A stretch of DNA of 64,000 bases from Xanthomonas pisi DSM 18956 (GCF_001010415.1 NZ_JPLE01000032.1:62001-126000); one strand, 5' to 3'; shown: positions 46,805-55,765, numbered from the stretch's first letter. Numbers and translations: made by a program. The notes: generated by a model not told the origin, from the sequence alone.

Positions 46805-47743
46805 ATGAGCGCGCGCATCCCCACCCTGGACATCACCCGTTTCGATACCGATCGCGACGCCTTCGTCGCCGAGCTCGGTGCGGCCTATCGCCAATGGGGC
46901 TTTGCCGGCATCCGCAATCACGGCATCGCGCAGACCGATATCGATGCGGCCTACGACGTGTTCAAGGCGTTTTTCGCCTTGCCCGAACAGGTCAAGCGCC
47001 GCTATCACGTACCGGGCAGCGGCGGCGCACGGGGCTACACCGCCTTTGGCGTGGAAACCGCCAAGGATTCCAAGCACTTCGATCTGAAGGAGTTCTGGCA
47101 TATCGGTCGCGAGATTCCGGACGATTCGCCGTACCGCGACGTGATGGCGCCGAACCTGTGGCCGGAAGAAGTGCCCGGATTCCGCGAGCGCGGCTACCAG
47201 TTGTATCAGCAGCTCGACCAGCTGGGCTCGCGCGTGCTCTCGGCGTTGGCGCTGCACATCGGCCTGCCGCAGGGCTATTTCGTCGACAAGACCAACAACG
47301 GCAATTCGATCCTGCGCCCGATTCACTACCCGCCGATCACCAGCGACGATATTCCCAATGTGCGTGCCGGTGCGCATGGCGACATCAACTTCATCACCTT
47401 GCTGGTCGGTGCCAGCGCTGCCGGTCTGGAAGTGCGTTCCAACGACGGCGAGTGGGTGCCGTTCACCGCAGACGCCGACACCATCGTGGTCAACATCGGC
47501 GACATGCTGCAGCGGCTGACCAATCACGTGTATCCGTCCACGATCCACCGCGTGGTCAATCCGCCGGGCGAAGCGGCGCGCAAGCCGCGCTATTCGGTGC
47601 CGTTCTTCCTGCATCCGAATCCGGATTTCCTGATCGACGTGCTGCCCTCCTGCGTCAGCGCCGACAACCCCAGCCGCTATCCCGAGCCGATCACGGCGCA
47701 TGGGTTCCTGGAAGAACGCCTGCGCGAGATCAAGCTCAAGTAA
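46805..47743 (+). CDS. 2-oxoglutarate/Fe(II)-dependent oxygenase (isopenicillin N synthase family)
   Basis: 312 residues. N-terminal DIOX_N region IPTLDITRFDTDRDAFVAEL and YRQWGFAGIRNHGI, then the double-stranded beta-helix core. Iron ligands His191 and Asp193 (GAHGDINFITLL) and His248 (STIHRVVNPP), and the 2OG-binding Arg-x-Ser in KPRYSVPFF. The family includes ethylene-forming and gibberellin-type enzymes, but the substrate cannot be read from sequence. It follows glmM by 113 bp. Confidence 0.92.
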   Translation: MSARIPTLDITRFDTDRDAFVAELGAAYRQWGFAGIRNHGIAQTDIDAAYDVFKAFFALPEQVKRRYHVPGSGGARGYTAFGVETAKDSKHFDLKEFWHIGREIPDDSPYRDVMAPNLWPEEVPGFRERGYQLYQQLDQLGSRVLSALALHIGLPQGYFVDKTNNGNSILRPIHYPPITSDDIPNVRAGAHGDINFITLLVGASAAGLEVRSNDGEWVPFTADADTIVVNIGDMLQRLTNHVYPSTIHRVVNPPGEAARKPRYSVPFFLHPNPDFLIDVLPSCVSADNPSRYPEPITAHGFLEERLREIKLK

Positions 47744-47843
47744 CTCCGATGTCGTCACCGTTGGCGATCGGTTTACGCATCGCCGAACGTCACATGCACG
47801 CATGTGGCCCATCTCGCGCATGGCCGCGTCCGCAACATGCGCC

Positions 47844-47872
47844 ATGACAGAGCCCACAGTTCTGTTCATAAA
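47844..47872 (+). promoter_or_regulatory. Candidate promoter of the cupredoxin/GGDEF-EAL/globin operon
   Basis: ATGACA (47844-47849; 5 of 6 to TTGACA) and CATAAA (47867-47872; 4 of 6 to TATAAT) with 17-bp spacing, about 120 bp before the first ATG of the operon. Sequence match only. Confidence 0.3.
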
Positions 47873-47991
47873 ATTCCTCTCGTGTCTGGTTAAAGCTTGC
47901 GTTCACCCGCGCCGATAACACAGGCTGATCGCTAGCGCGACGTCGGATTTGCCTGGCGCCCGCTACCGATTGCACGACGTAGGGGGCGCGC

Positions 47992-48681
47992 ATGCGGATG
48001 CGGTGGTTACAACAACTAGGTGCGGTGTCGTTACTGGCGCTGAGTGGCGCAGTGGCACCGGCCGCAGCGACGCCGGTCAGTGTCACCGTGACCGACGCCA
48101 ACGGCGTTCTGGTCGATGCGGTGGTCAGTCTGGAACTGCCGCACCCCGCCGCAGCCAGCGCCGGCAAGATGCTGGAGATGGATCAGGTCAACTCGCAGTT
48201 CGTGCCGGCGGTCCTGGTGGTGCGCACCGGGACCTCGGTGCGGTTTCCAAACAACGACCAGATCCGCCATCAGGTGTATTCGTTCTCGCCTGCCAAACGC
48301 TTTGAACTGCCGCTGTTTCAGGGCACCACCGCTGCGCCGGTGCGGTTCGATCAGGCCGGTCTGGTCACGGTGGGCTGCAATATCCACGACTGGATGCTCG
48401 GCTATATCGTGGTGCTGGAAACGCCGTACTTCGGCAAGACCGGCAGCGACGGTCGCGTACAACTCGATGCCCCGGCAGGAAACTACACGCTGCGCGTCTG
48501 GCATCCACGCATCAAGGGCGCTGCAGTGGGCGAGCCGCTGGTGATTGCGCGCGATGCCGTGCAACGCAAGGTCACCTTGCAGACCACCGGCGCCGCCCCG
48601 GTTCTCGCGCCGCCGGACGAGCGCGTGCGCGCACTGCAGGACAAGTTCCGCCGCGCCGATCCCAAGAAGCCGCACCCATGA
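47992..48681 (+). CDS. Periplasmic cupredoxin-like protein (methylamine-utilisation-type annotation)
   Basis: 229 residues with a signal peptide (to about PAAATP, residue 28). A cupredoxin fold is suggested by VRFPNNDQIRHQVYSFSP and VGCNIHDWMLGYIVV. His93, Cys129, His132 and Met135 fit a type-1 copper site. The C-terminal part resembles a carboxypeptidase-regulatory beta domain (DAPAGNYTLRVWHP). Homologues are often labelled methylamine utilisation protein without evidence. AGGGGG precedes the ATG. First gene of a four-gene run with 1-4-nt overlaps; its stop overlaps the next start (ATGA). Confidence 0.85.
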   Translation: MRMRWLQQLGAVSLLALSGAVAPAAATPVSVTVTDANGVLVDAVVSLELPHPAAASAGKMLEMDQVNSQFVPAVLVVRTGTSVRFPNNDQIRHQVYSFSPAKRFELPLFQGTTAAPVRFDQAGLVTVGCNIHDWMLGYIVVLETPYFGKTGSDGRVQLDAPAGNYTLRVWHPRIKGAAVGEPLVIARDAVQRKVTLQTTGAAPVLAPPDERVRALQDKFRRADPKKPHP

Positions 48682-51044
48682 GGGCGATGCGCCTGCATAC
48701 GCGCATCGCGGCCTTGCTGGTGCTGGTCGTGCTGGCCACGCAGGCATTGACCTTCATCGCCGTACAGCTGGCGACCGAGCGCAGCGTCAAGGCGCAACTG
48801 GGCGAAGAACTGCAGATCGGCGAGCGCGTCTGGCAGCGCATCAATCTGCGCCGCGATGAGCAGCTGCTGCAGTCGGCGTCGGTGCTGGCAGACGATTTCG
48901 GGTTTCGTGCCGCAGTGGCCAGCGGCGATGTGCCCACCATGCAATCGGCGCTGCGCAACCATGCCGCGCGCATGTCTGCGCAGACCGCCTTGCTGCTCTC
49001 GCCCGATGGCCAGTTCCTGACCGGACTGGCCGACCTTCCGCAAGCCGAACAGCTGCGTGCGGTGCAGGCGTTGTTGCAACAGGCGCAGCGCGATGGGCGC
49101 GCGGTCGGCGTGGTTGCCCTGGATCAACACATCGTGCGCCTGGCCGTGGTGCAGGTGCTGGCGCCCAGCCGCGTTGGCTGGATCGCGATCGGCAACGAAT
49201 CCGGCGACGGCCTGGCACAGGATTTCCGCAGCACGACGGGATTGGATGCCACGTTCTTTACCGATGGGCCGCCGGTGCGCGTGCTGGCATCGACCCTGGA
49301 GCCGGCGATGCGTGGCGAGTTCGCGCAGCAGTTGCCGGTTGCCGAGCACACGCCGGCGGCGGCGATTCCGCTCAACCTGGGGCAGTCGCGCTACCTGGTC
49401 AAACTGCAGGCGATCCAGGGCGACAGTCATGTGCGGGTTGCGTTGCAGGCATCGCTGGATCGCGCGGTGGCACCGTATCGCATTCTCAAGTTGCGCATCC
49501 TGCTGTTGGCCGGTCTGGCGACTGCTGCTGCGTTGGCTGTGGCGATCTTTCTGGCGCGCGGCGTCAGCAAGCCGGTCGCGCAACTGGTGCAGGCGGCGCG
49601 CCGCATCCAGCGCGGCGATTATCAGACGGCGGTGGACGTTCCGCCCGGTCGCGAGCTCGCCGAGCTGGCCGATAGCTTCGGGCGGATGCAGCATCAGATC
49701 GCCAGCCGCGAGCAGCACATCCTGCATCAGGCGCGGCACGACGCATTGACCGGGCTGCCCAATCGGGTCTGGTTGCTGGAACGGCTGAAAGAAGTGACCG
49801 CGCAGACAGTCGCCTCCGGCGGGACCGCGGCGGTACTGATCCTGGATCTGGATCGTTTCAAGGAACTCAACGACAGCCTTGGCCATGATTTCGCCGACCA
49901 GGTGCTGGTCGAGGCCGGGCGCAGGCTCGCCGAGGTGGTACAGGAACCGAACCTGGTCGGGCGGCTGGGCAGCGATGAGTTCATGGTGATCGTGGCGCAC
50001 GCCGATGCGACCACCGTGCAGCAGGACGCACAACGCCTGCTGCTGCAACTGCGTCGTCCATTGGTGCTGCCGCAGGCACGCATCCAGCTCGAAGCCAGCA
50101 TCGGGATCGCCCTGATTCCCGAGCATGGCGCCGACCCGGACACCTTGTTGCGCCGTGCCGATATCGCGCGACGGCAGGTGGACGATGTCGCCACCATCGG
50201 TGCCAGCGTCTACCGCATGGGCCAGGACGAACAGCATCTGCGGCGGCTGCGTCTGACCGGCGATCTGCGTCAGGCCATCGGCGGCAACGAATTAACCCTG
50301 CGCTTCCAGCCCAAGATCTGCCTGCGCAGCGATCGCGTCGAACAGGTCGAAGTGCTGGTGCGTTGGCATCATCCGACGCTGGGTCCGATCGGTCCGGACG
50401 AATTCATTCCGCTGGCCGAGCATTCCGGCGTCATCCACCCATTGACCCGCTTCGTGCTGGACGAGGCACTGCGCTGCCAAGCGCGCTGGCGTACACAGGG
50501 GCTGGAGCTGGGCATGGCGATCAACCTGTCGGCGCTGGATCTTGCCGATCCGGGGCTGCCCGATTACGTGCGGGCACGGTTGGAGCTGCATGCGGTGCCT
50601 GCGCAGTCGGTCACGCTGGAATTGACCGAAAGCGCCTTGATGCGCGATGTCGAATCCGCGCTGCACATGCTGCATCAACTGCGCAGCGTCGGCGTGCGGC
50701 TGTCCATCGACGACTTCGGTACAGGCTATTCCTCGTTGGCCCAACTCAAGCGCATGCCGGTAAACGAATTGAAGATCGACAAGAGCTTCGTCATGCAGCT
50801 GGCCGAAGGCACCGACGATGCCTTCATCGTGCGCAGCACCATCGATCTGGGTCACAACCTGGGCCTGAGCGTGATCGCCGAGGGCGTCGAAAACGAAACC
50901 GCGCTCGATCTGTTGCGCGGCTACGGCTGCGACATGGTGCAGGGCTATCTCTACGCACCGCCGCTGGAGCAGGCGCCCTTCGTTGCGTGGTGCATGCGTC
51001 AGCTCGGAATGACCTCGCCCTCGCAGACAGGAGCGCAAGGATGA
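48678..51044 (+). CDS. Membrane GGDEF/EAL c-di-GMP protein with periplasmic sensor and HAMP
   Basis: 788 residues. An N-terminal helix (10-30), a ~240-residue periplasmic sensor region, a second helix (about 275-296) and HAMP (297-345) lead to GGDEF (about 350-510) and EAL (about 520-775) domains. The GGDEF signature is GSDEF (431-435) and the EAL signature is EVL, with Glu558 retained. NLSA, LELTES and DDFGTGYSS (Asp678, Asp679) are present, so phosphodiesterase activity is plausible and cyclase activity uncertain. It is encoded between the cupredoxin-like and DUF3034 genes, overlapping both by ATGA. Confidence 0.92.
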   Translation: MRAMRLHTRIAALLVLVVLATQALTFIAVQLATERSVKAQLGEELQIGERVWQRINLRRDEQLLQSASVLADDFGFRAAVASGDVPTMQSALRNHAARMSAQTALLLSPDGQFLTGLADLPQAEQLRAVQALLQQAQRDGRAVGVVALDQHIVRLAVVQVLAPSRVGWIAIGNESGDGLAQDFRSTTGLDATFFTDGPPVRVLASTLEPAMRGEFAQQLPVAEHTPAAAIPLNLGQSRYLVKLQAIQGDSHVRVALQASLDRAVAPYRILKLRILLLAGLATAAALAVAIFLARGVSKPVAQLVQAARRIQRGDYQTAVDVPPGRELAELADSFGRMQHQIASREQHILHQARHDALTGLPNRVWLLERLKEVTAQTVASGGTAAVLILDLDRFKELNDSLGHDFADQVLVEAGRRLAEVVQEPNLVGRLGSDEFMVIVAHADATTVQQDAQRLLLQLRRPLVLPQARIQLEASIGIALIPEHGADPDTLLRRADIARRQVDDVATIGASVYRMGQDEQHLRRLRLTGDLRQAIGGNELTLRFQPKICLRSDRVEQVEVLVRWHHPTLGPIGPDEFIPLAEHSGVIHPLTRFVLDEALRCQARWRTQGLELGMAINLSALDLADPGLPDYVRARLELHAVPAQSVTLELTESALMRDVESALHMLHQLRSVGVRLSIDDFGTGYSSLAQLKRMPVNELKIDKSFVMQLAEGTDDAFIVRSTIDLGHNLGLSVIAEGVENETALDLLRGYGCDMVQGYLYAPPLEQAPFVAWCMRQLGMTSPSQTGAQG

Positions 51045-51913
51045 AGCAGCGTTTGCGTGCTCCTCTGGCTTTTGCGGTGTGCAGTCTCGCACTGATGCCG
51101 GCGCTTGCGGTTGCCGGCGACGGCCGACTGCTCGCCACCGGCGGCGTGTCGATGATCGAAGGCAGCAGCGGTGGCGGCATCGTGCCGTGGGCCACGCTGT
51201 CCGGGTATGGCACGCGCGATGAACTCGGCACCGTGCTGTTCGCCACGCATGTGGACAGCGGCGATTACCGGCTCGATGTGCAAGGCGCCGCGCTGACGGT
51301 CGGCAACCGGCTGGAGCTGTCGCTCGCGCGCCAGCGCCTGGACCTGGGCACCTTGCAGGATCGCCTTGGGTTGCCGTGGAATGCGCTCGGTCAGGATGTC
51401 TTCGGCGCCAAGCTGCGCGTGTCTGGCGATCTGGTCTACGGGCGCGTCCCGCAAGTCAGCGTCGGCGTGCAGTACAAACGGCTGCGCGATGGCACGCTGC
51501 CGCTGGCCGTCGGTGCGCGCGACGACCACGGGACCGATGTCTATGTCAGCGCCAGCAGACTCCTGCTGCAAGGCGCCGGTGGCTATCAATTGCTGCTCAA
51601 CGGCACGTTGCGCGCGACCCGCGCCAATCAAACCGGCTTGCTCGGCTTTGGCGGCGACCGTCGCAACAGCTATCGACTGGTCGCCGAGGCCAGTGCTGCG
51701 GTCGTGCTGTCGCCGTCGTGGGCGGTCGGTGTGGAATATCGCGACAAGCCGGACAATCTGGGCTTTGCGCGCGAACAGGCCTGGGCCGACGGTTTTGTCG
51801 CCTGGTTTCCCAACAAGCATGTATCGCTGACCGCCGCCTGGGCCGATCTTGGCGATATCGCCACGCTGACCGACCAGCGCGGCCCGTATCTCTCCTTGCA
51901 GGTAGCGTTCTGA
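51041..51913 (+). CDS. DUF3034-family exported protein
   Basis: 290 residues. Signal peptide (to LAVAG, about residue 22), then GGVSMIEGSSGGGIVPWATLS and alternating amphipathic strands ending in QRGPYLSLQVAF, whose terminal Phe is typical of outer-membrane beta-barrels. This matches what I know as DUF3034. Function unknown. It starts on ATGA with the GGDEF/EAL gene and ends on TGATG with the globin gene. Confidence 0.85.
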   Translation: MKQRLRAPLAFAVCSLALMPALAVAGDGRLLATGGVSMIEGSSGGGIVPWATLSGYGTRDELGTVLFATHVDSGDYRLDVQGAALTVGNRLELSLARQRLDLGTLQDRLGLPWNALGQDVFGAKLRVSGDLVYGRVPQVSVGVQYKRLRDGTLPLAVGARDDHGTDVYVSASRLLLQGAGGYQLLLNGTLRATRANQTGLLGFGGDRRNSYRLVAEASAAVVLSPSWAVGVEYRDKPDNLGFAREQAWADGFVAWFPNKHVSLTAAWADLGDIATLTDQRGPYLSLQVAF

Positions 51914-52338
51914 TGAATCGATGGCTGCGTTGGTCCCTGCTCTGCGCGCTGAGCCTAAGTGCCTGCGCCACCACGCAGCCGCGTGGCACGCTCTACGACG
52001 AACTCGGTGGGCAGGCCGGCATCGAGGCGCTGGTGGAAACCATGTTGTCGCGCATCGCCGACGATCAACGCATCGTCGACAAGTTCGCACGGGTCAACAT
52101 CGTCATGCTCAACGCACGCCTGGTGCAGAAGTTCTGCCACGTCGCCGACGGCCCGTGCCCGGATACCGCCAAGTCGATGCAGCAGGCGCATGCGCACCTG
52201 GCCATCCGCGAGGGCGACTTCAACGCCCTGGTCGAAGATCTCAACTGGGCAATGGACCGGCAAAAGATCCCGCGCCGCACCCAGAACCGCCTGTTGGCGC
52301 GGCTGGCCGCCATGCACGGCGAGATCGTCAATCACTGA
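51913..52338 (+). CDS. Truncated (group I) haemoglobin-like lipoprotein
   Basis: 141 residues. Lipoprotein signal with LSAC (Cys18), then a 2-on-2 globin: GTLYDELGGQAGIEALVETM at the start, KFCHVADGPCP, and AHAHLAIREGDFNALVEDL with proximal His93. This places a haem protein outside the cytoplasm, anchored to a membrane. Likely ligands are O2 or NO (family knowledge). The sequence after the signal is a complete group I globin of normal length. Last gene of the operon. Confidence 0.87.
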   Translation: MNRWLRWSLLCALSLSACATTQPRGTLYDELGGQAGIEALVETMLSRIADDQRIVDKFARVNIVMLNARLVQKFCHVADGPCPDTAKSMQQAHAHLAIREGDFNALVEDLNWAMDRQKIPRRTQNRLLARLAAMHGEIVNH

Positions 52339-52412
52339 GTCGCGCAGCTGCATGCCATCGGCAGCGACCGTGCAGGACGCGCATCGCGAGGCAACTGCCA
52401 ACCGGCAGCGTT

Positions 52413-53213
52413 TCAGTCCAGCGGTCTTACCCGATGCGAGCCGCGCGCCATCAGTGCCAGCGCAACCGAATGCGGCAGCAGGCGCAGGCCGGCATTGACC
52501 AGCCGATAGCGCCAGCCCGGCACCGCCAGCACCTGACCGCGCTCCAAGGCGGCAATACCGTACTCGGCAACCGCATCGGCCTGCAGCCAGGCCCAGCCGG
52601 GCAGGGTGGACATCGCCGCGCGGGTGCCGGTGACATCGTGGAACTCCGACCACGCAAAGCCGGGACACAGGGCGCAGACCTTGACCGCGCAATCGGTGTT
52701 TTCCAACGCCAGCGACTCGCTGAAGCGCAGCATGAAGCTCTTGCTCGCCGCATAGAGGGTCTGGCCGTCGGCACTGGGCGTGAGTGCGGCAAACGAGGCG
52801 ACGTTGAGAATGCGGCCCTGGCCGCTGGCACGGATCATCGGCAACAAACGCCAGGTCAGCTCGCACACCGCGCCGATCATCACCTGCAGGAAGCGTGCAT
52901 GCGTGGTCCAGTCGTTGTGCAGATAGCGCCCCGGCACGCCATAGCCGGCGTTGTTGACCAGCGTGCCCACCGTCCAGCCATTGCGCTGGATCTGTGTCAC
53001 CAGCGCCTCGACCGCCGCAGGTTCGGCCAGGTCGGCCGGCAGCACCTCCACCCGCACCTGCGCGCCCAGTTCGGCGGCCAGCGCCTGCAGTCGATCTACC
53101 CGGCGCGCGGTCAGGATCAACGGCACCCCCCGCCTGGCGTACGCCCGCGCAATCTCGCGGCCGATGCCGCTGGAGGCGCCGGTGACCAGCGCGAAGACAG
53201 GCGAAACGGACAT
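52413..53213 (-). CDS. Short-chain dehydrogenase/reductase
   Basis: 266 residues. Cofactor motif TGASSGIG (11-18), NNAG (87-90), and catalytic Ser140, Tyr154 and Lys158 (YAASK). LVNNAGYGVPGRYLHNDW and the C-terminal hydrophobic helix region resemble DltE/YqjQ-like classical SDRs that act on lipophilic substrates; the specific substrate is unknown. The ATG at 53213 has AGGA 7 nt upstream. Divergent from tpiA. Confidence 0.88.
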   Translation of the reverse strand: MSVSPVFALVTGASSGIGREIARAYARRGVPLILTARRVDRLQALAAELGAQVRVEVLPADLAEPAAVEALVTQIQRNGWTVGTLVNNAGYGVPGRYLHNDWTTHARFLQVMIGAVCELTWRLLPMIRASGQGRILNVASFAALTPSADGQTLYAASKSFMLRFSESLALENTDCAVKVCALCPGFAWSEFHDVTGTRAAMSTLPGWAWLQADAVAEYGIAALERGQVLAVPGWRYRLVNAGLRLLPHSVALALMARGSHRVRPLD

Positions 53214-53325
53214 GGCAGGTTCCTGTTGGGGGAGGGGTGGGACATGTGGCGGACAGAAGTGTGCCGGTTGCCGACAGGCCATGGGCTATTCTGTCGCCTG
53301 TCTTCAACTCAGGAACCTGCGCCTG

Positions 53326-54081
53326 ATGCGTCGAAAGATCGTTGCTGGAAACTGGAAGCTGCATGGTAGCCGCGCCTTCGCCACCGACCTGGTGGCCAAG
53401 CTCGCCGCGCACATGCCCCTGGAGGGTGTCGATGTCGTCATCCTGCCGCCACTGCCTTACCTCGGCGACCTGATCGAGGATTTCGAGGCGCATCACCTGT
53501 CCTTCGGAGCCCAGGACGTCAGCAGTAACGAGAAGGGTGCCTACACCGGCGAGGTCTCGGCCACGATGCTGGTGGATGTCGGCGCCGAATACGGGCTGGT
53601 CGGCCATTCCGAGCGTCGTCAGTACCACCAGGAGACCAGCGAGCTGGTGGCGCGCAAATTTGCCGCCGCCATCCACGCCGGGCTGATTCCGGTGCTGTGT
53701 GTGGGCGAATCGCTGGAGCAGCGTGAAGCCGGTCAGACCGAGGCAATCCTACGTGCCCAGCTCGAGCCGGTGCTGGCATTGGTCGGCAGCGGGGGCTTTG
53801 CCCGTGCGGTGCTGGCCTATGAGCCGATCTGGGCGATCGGGACCGGACGCACCGCCAGTCCGGCCCAGGCGCAAGCCGTGCACGCCTTCCTGCGTGGCGA
53901 AGTCGCGAAGGCGGATGCTAGAATCGCCGACTCTCTGCCCATCCTGTACGGGGGCAGTGTCAAGCCCGACAACGCCAGCGAGCTGTTCGCACAGCCCGAT
54001 GTCGACGGCGGGCTTGTCGGAGGCGCCTCCTTGGTGGCCGAAGATTTCCTGGCCATTGCGCGTGCGGCGGCCGCTTGTTAA
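53326..54081 (+). CDS. tpiA: Triosephosphate isomerase
   Basis: 251 residues. GNWKLHG (Lys11), His94 in LVGHSERRQYHQE and Glu166 in AYEPIWAIGTG form the active site; LYGGSVKPDNA and GGLVGGASL bind phosphate. Central glycolysis enzyme. Followed by secG 33 bp downstream. Confidence 0.98.
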   Translation: MRRKIVAGNWKLHGSRAFATDLVAKLAAHMPLEGVDVVILPPLPYLGDLIEDFEAHHLSFGAQDVSSNEKGAYTGEVSATMLVDVGAEYGLVGHSERRQYHQETSELVARKFAAAIHAGLIPVLCVGESLEQREAGQTEAILRAQLEPVLALVGSGGFARAVLAYEPIWAIGTGRTASPAQAQAVHAFLRGEVAKADARIADSLPILYGGSVKPDNASELFAQPDVDGGLVGGASLVAEDFLAIARAAAAC

Positions 54082-54114
54082 CCCATTAAGTTTTGTCCGG
54101 GGACGGATTTCGAA

Positions 54115-54588
54115 ATGCTGATGTTGATCCTCAATGTGGTCTACGTGCTGGTCGCGCTGGCGATGATTGCGCTGATCCTGATGCAGCGTGGCGCGGGTGC
54201 GGCGGCCGGTTCCGGCTTCGGTGCGGGCGCTTCGGGCACGGTGTTCGGTTCGCAGGGTGCGTCGAACTTCCTGTCCAAGTCGACCAAGTGGCTGGCCGTG
54301 GTGTTCTTTAGCATCAGCCTGTTCATGGCCTGGTACGCCACCCACGGCGCCCGTCCGACCGACCAGAACCTGGGTGTGATGTCGCAGTCCACCACTCCGG
54401 CCCCGGCTGCGGCCGGCGAGCTGACCCAGCCGTTGCCGCAGGCGCCTGCCGCCGGTGCGGTACCGGCCGCTCCGTCGCAGCCTGCTCCTGCAGTTGCGCC
54501 GGCTGCTGCACCGGTGCAGTCCGCGCCTGCGCCGTCGGCGCCCGCAGCCAGCGAAGAAAACGCTTCAGAACCAGCACAAAAACGCTGA
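54115..54588 (+). CDS. secG: Protein-export membrane protein SecG
   Basis: 157 residues, longer than the ~110 residues of E. coli SecG. Two membrane helices (about 3-22 and 60-78) flank GAGAAAGSGFGAGASGTVFG and GSQGASNFLSKSTKWLAVVF, the conserved SecG loop. The extra C-terminal ~75 residues are Ala/Pro-rich and of low complexity. Non-essential subunit of SecYEG. The tpiA-secG-tRNA-Leu order is common in gammaproteobacteria. Confidence 0.95.
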   Translation: MLMLILNVVYVLVALAMIALILMQRGAGAAAGSGFGAGASGTVFGSQGASNFLSKSTKWLAVVFFSISLFMAWYATHGARPTDQNLGVMSQSTTPAPAAAGELTQPLPQAPAAGAVPAAPSQPAPAVAPAAAPVQSAPAPSAPAASEENASEPAQKR

Positions 54589-54595
54589 AGCCGGT

Positions 54596-54601
54596 TACAA
54601 T
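54596..54601 (+). promoter_or_regulatory. Candidate -10 box of the tRNA-Leu gene
   Basis: TACAAT (5 of 6 to TATAAT) followed by a GC-rich discriminator lies 36 bp before the tRNA, just past the secG stop. The -35 is poor. It may give the tRNA and the nuo operon a transcript independent of tpiA-secG. Confidence 0.35.
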
Positions 54602-54637
54602 ACGCTGCGCACTGGGATGCCCAGCGGCGCAACGTAT

Positions 54638-54722
54638 GCCCAGGTGGCGGAATTGGTAGACGCACTACCTTGAGGTGGTAGCGACTTAGGTCGTAGGGGT
54701 TCGAGTCCCCTCTTGGGCACCA
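54638..54722 (+). tRNA. tRNA-Leu, anticodon GAG
   Basis: 85 nt including the encoded CCA. Acceptor GCCCAGG pairs with CTTGGGC; D-arm with GGTAGA; anticodon stem CTACC/GGTAG with loop TTGAGGT (anticodon GAG, reading CUC/CUU). A long variable arm (CGACTTAGGTCGT) typical of class II tRNA-Leu is followed by the T-arm with TTCGAGT. Confidence 0.97.
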
Positions 54723-54827
54723 TTGTTTGGCTGCAGTTCCTGCGCATCGCGACGTGTCGCGCGCAGGGTCTGCCTATACCCCATGCCGGCACGCGGCGCG
54801 TGCGGGCAGAGGCAAGAGAGAATCGCT

Positions 54828-55184
54828 GTGCTGGCCGAATATTTGCCGAGTCTGCTGTTTCTGATCGTCGCCACCGGCATCGGCATCGTGCTGATGTTGA
54901 TTGGGCGGTTCCTCGCTCCGCGCAGCCCAGACGCGCGCAAGCTTTCTCCGTACGAGTGTGGCTTCGAGGCATTCGAAGACGCGCGCATGAAGTTCGATGT
55001 GCGCTACTACCTCATCGCGATCCAGTTCATCGTGTTCGACCTGGAAATCATCTTCATCGTGCCGTGGACGCAGGTGTTCATGGAGATCGGCGCACGTTCG
55101 CTGGTCACCATGGGCCTGTTCGTCGGCATGTTGTTCCTCGGCTTTATCTACGTGTGGAAGAAGGGAGCGCTGGAATGGGAGTGA
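54828..55184 (+). CDS. nuoA: NADH-quinone oxidoreductase subunit A
   Basis: 118 residues from a GTG preceded by AGAGAG. Three membrane helices, with the loop [20 protein letters not shown] that contains the conserved Cys and acidic residues near the quinone site. First gene of the complex I operon; overlaps nuoB by 10 nt. Confidence 0.95.
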   Translation: MLAEYLPSLLFLIVATGIGIVLMLIGRFLAPRSPDARKLSPYECGFEAFEDARMKFDVRYYLIAIQFIVFDLEIIFIVPWTQVFMEIGARSLVTMGLFVGMLFLGFIYVWKKGALEWE

Positions 55185-55729
55185 TTCAGACCCTGGATCG
55201 TCTGATGACCAACCCGATGCCGGAAGGCCGGGTGGAAGACATCCTGCGCCCGGACGGCGAAAACCCGCTGCTCGAAAAGGGCTACGTGACGACCAGCGTC
55301 GATGCGCTGCTGAACTGGGCACGTACCGGCTCGATGTGGCCGATGACCTTCGGTCTGGCCTGCTGCGCGGTCGAAATGATGCATGCCGGCGCGTCGCGCC
55401 TGGATCTGGACCGTTACGGCGTGGTGTTTCGCCCGTCGCCGCGCCAGTCCGACGTGATGATCGTGGCCGGCACCCTGGTCAACAAGATGGCACCGGCGCT
55501 GCGCAAGGTCTACGACCAGATGCCGGATCCGAAGTGGGTCATCTCGATGGGCAGCTGCGCCAACGGCGGCGGCTACTATCACTATTCGTATTCGGTGGTG
55601 CGCGGTTGCGATCGCATCGTGCCGGTGGACATCTATGTCCCGGGCTGCCCGCCGACCGCCGAGGCCCTGGTCTACGGCATCTTGCAGCTGCAGAAGAAGA
55701 TCTGGCGTACCCAGACGATCGCGCGCTGA
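55175..55729 (+). CDS. nuoB: NADH-quinone oxidoreductase subunit B
   Basis: 184 residues. Carries the N2 4Fe-4S cluster ligands: the tandem cysteines in [10 protein letters not shown], Cys in [11 protein letters not shown] and Cys in [11 protein letters not shown]. This is the last cluster before quinone, in the peripheral arm. Confidence 0.97.
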   Translation: MGVIQTLDRLMTNPMPEGRVEDILRPDGENPLLEKGYVTTSVDALLNWARTGSMWPMTFGLACCAVEMMHAGASRLDLDRYGVVFRPSPRQSDVMIVAGTLVNKMAPALRKVYDQMPDPKWVISMGSCANGGGYYHYSYSVVRGCDRIVPVDIYVPGCPPTAEALVYGILQLQKKIWRTQTIAR

Positions 55730-55765
55730 CACCCGTCTTCTCCTAACGAGAGCAGCCAAGCCCCC

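Noticed and set aside
47790-48167. Minus-strand frame containing CGLCH, which resembles a haem-c CxxCH motif
   Set aside because: No signal peptide or other cytochrome features; most of the frame is antisense to the start of the cupredoxin-like gene, so the motif is probably chance.
48483-50237. A 584-codon minus-strand frame opposite the GGDEF/EAL gene
   Set aside because: Gln/His/Arg-rich translation with no motifs; the opposite strand encodes a complete HAMP-GGDEF-EAL protein.
54638-54722. Integrated element using the tRNA-Leu as attachment site
   Set aside because: No integrase or repeated tRNA 3' end was seen nearby; the flanks are the core genes secG and nuoA.
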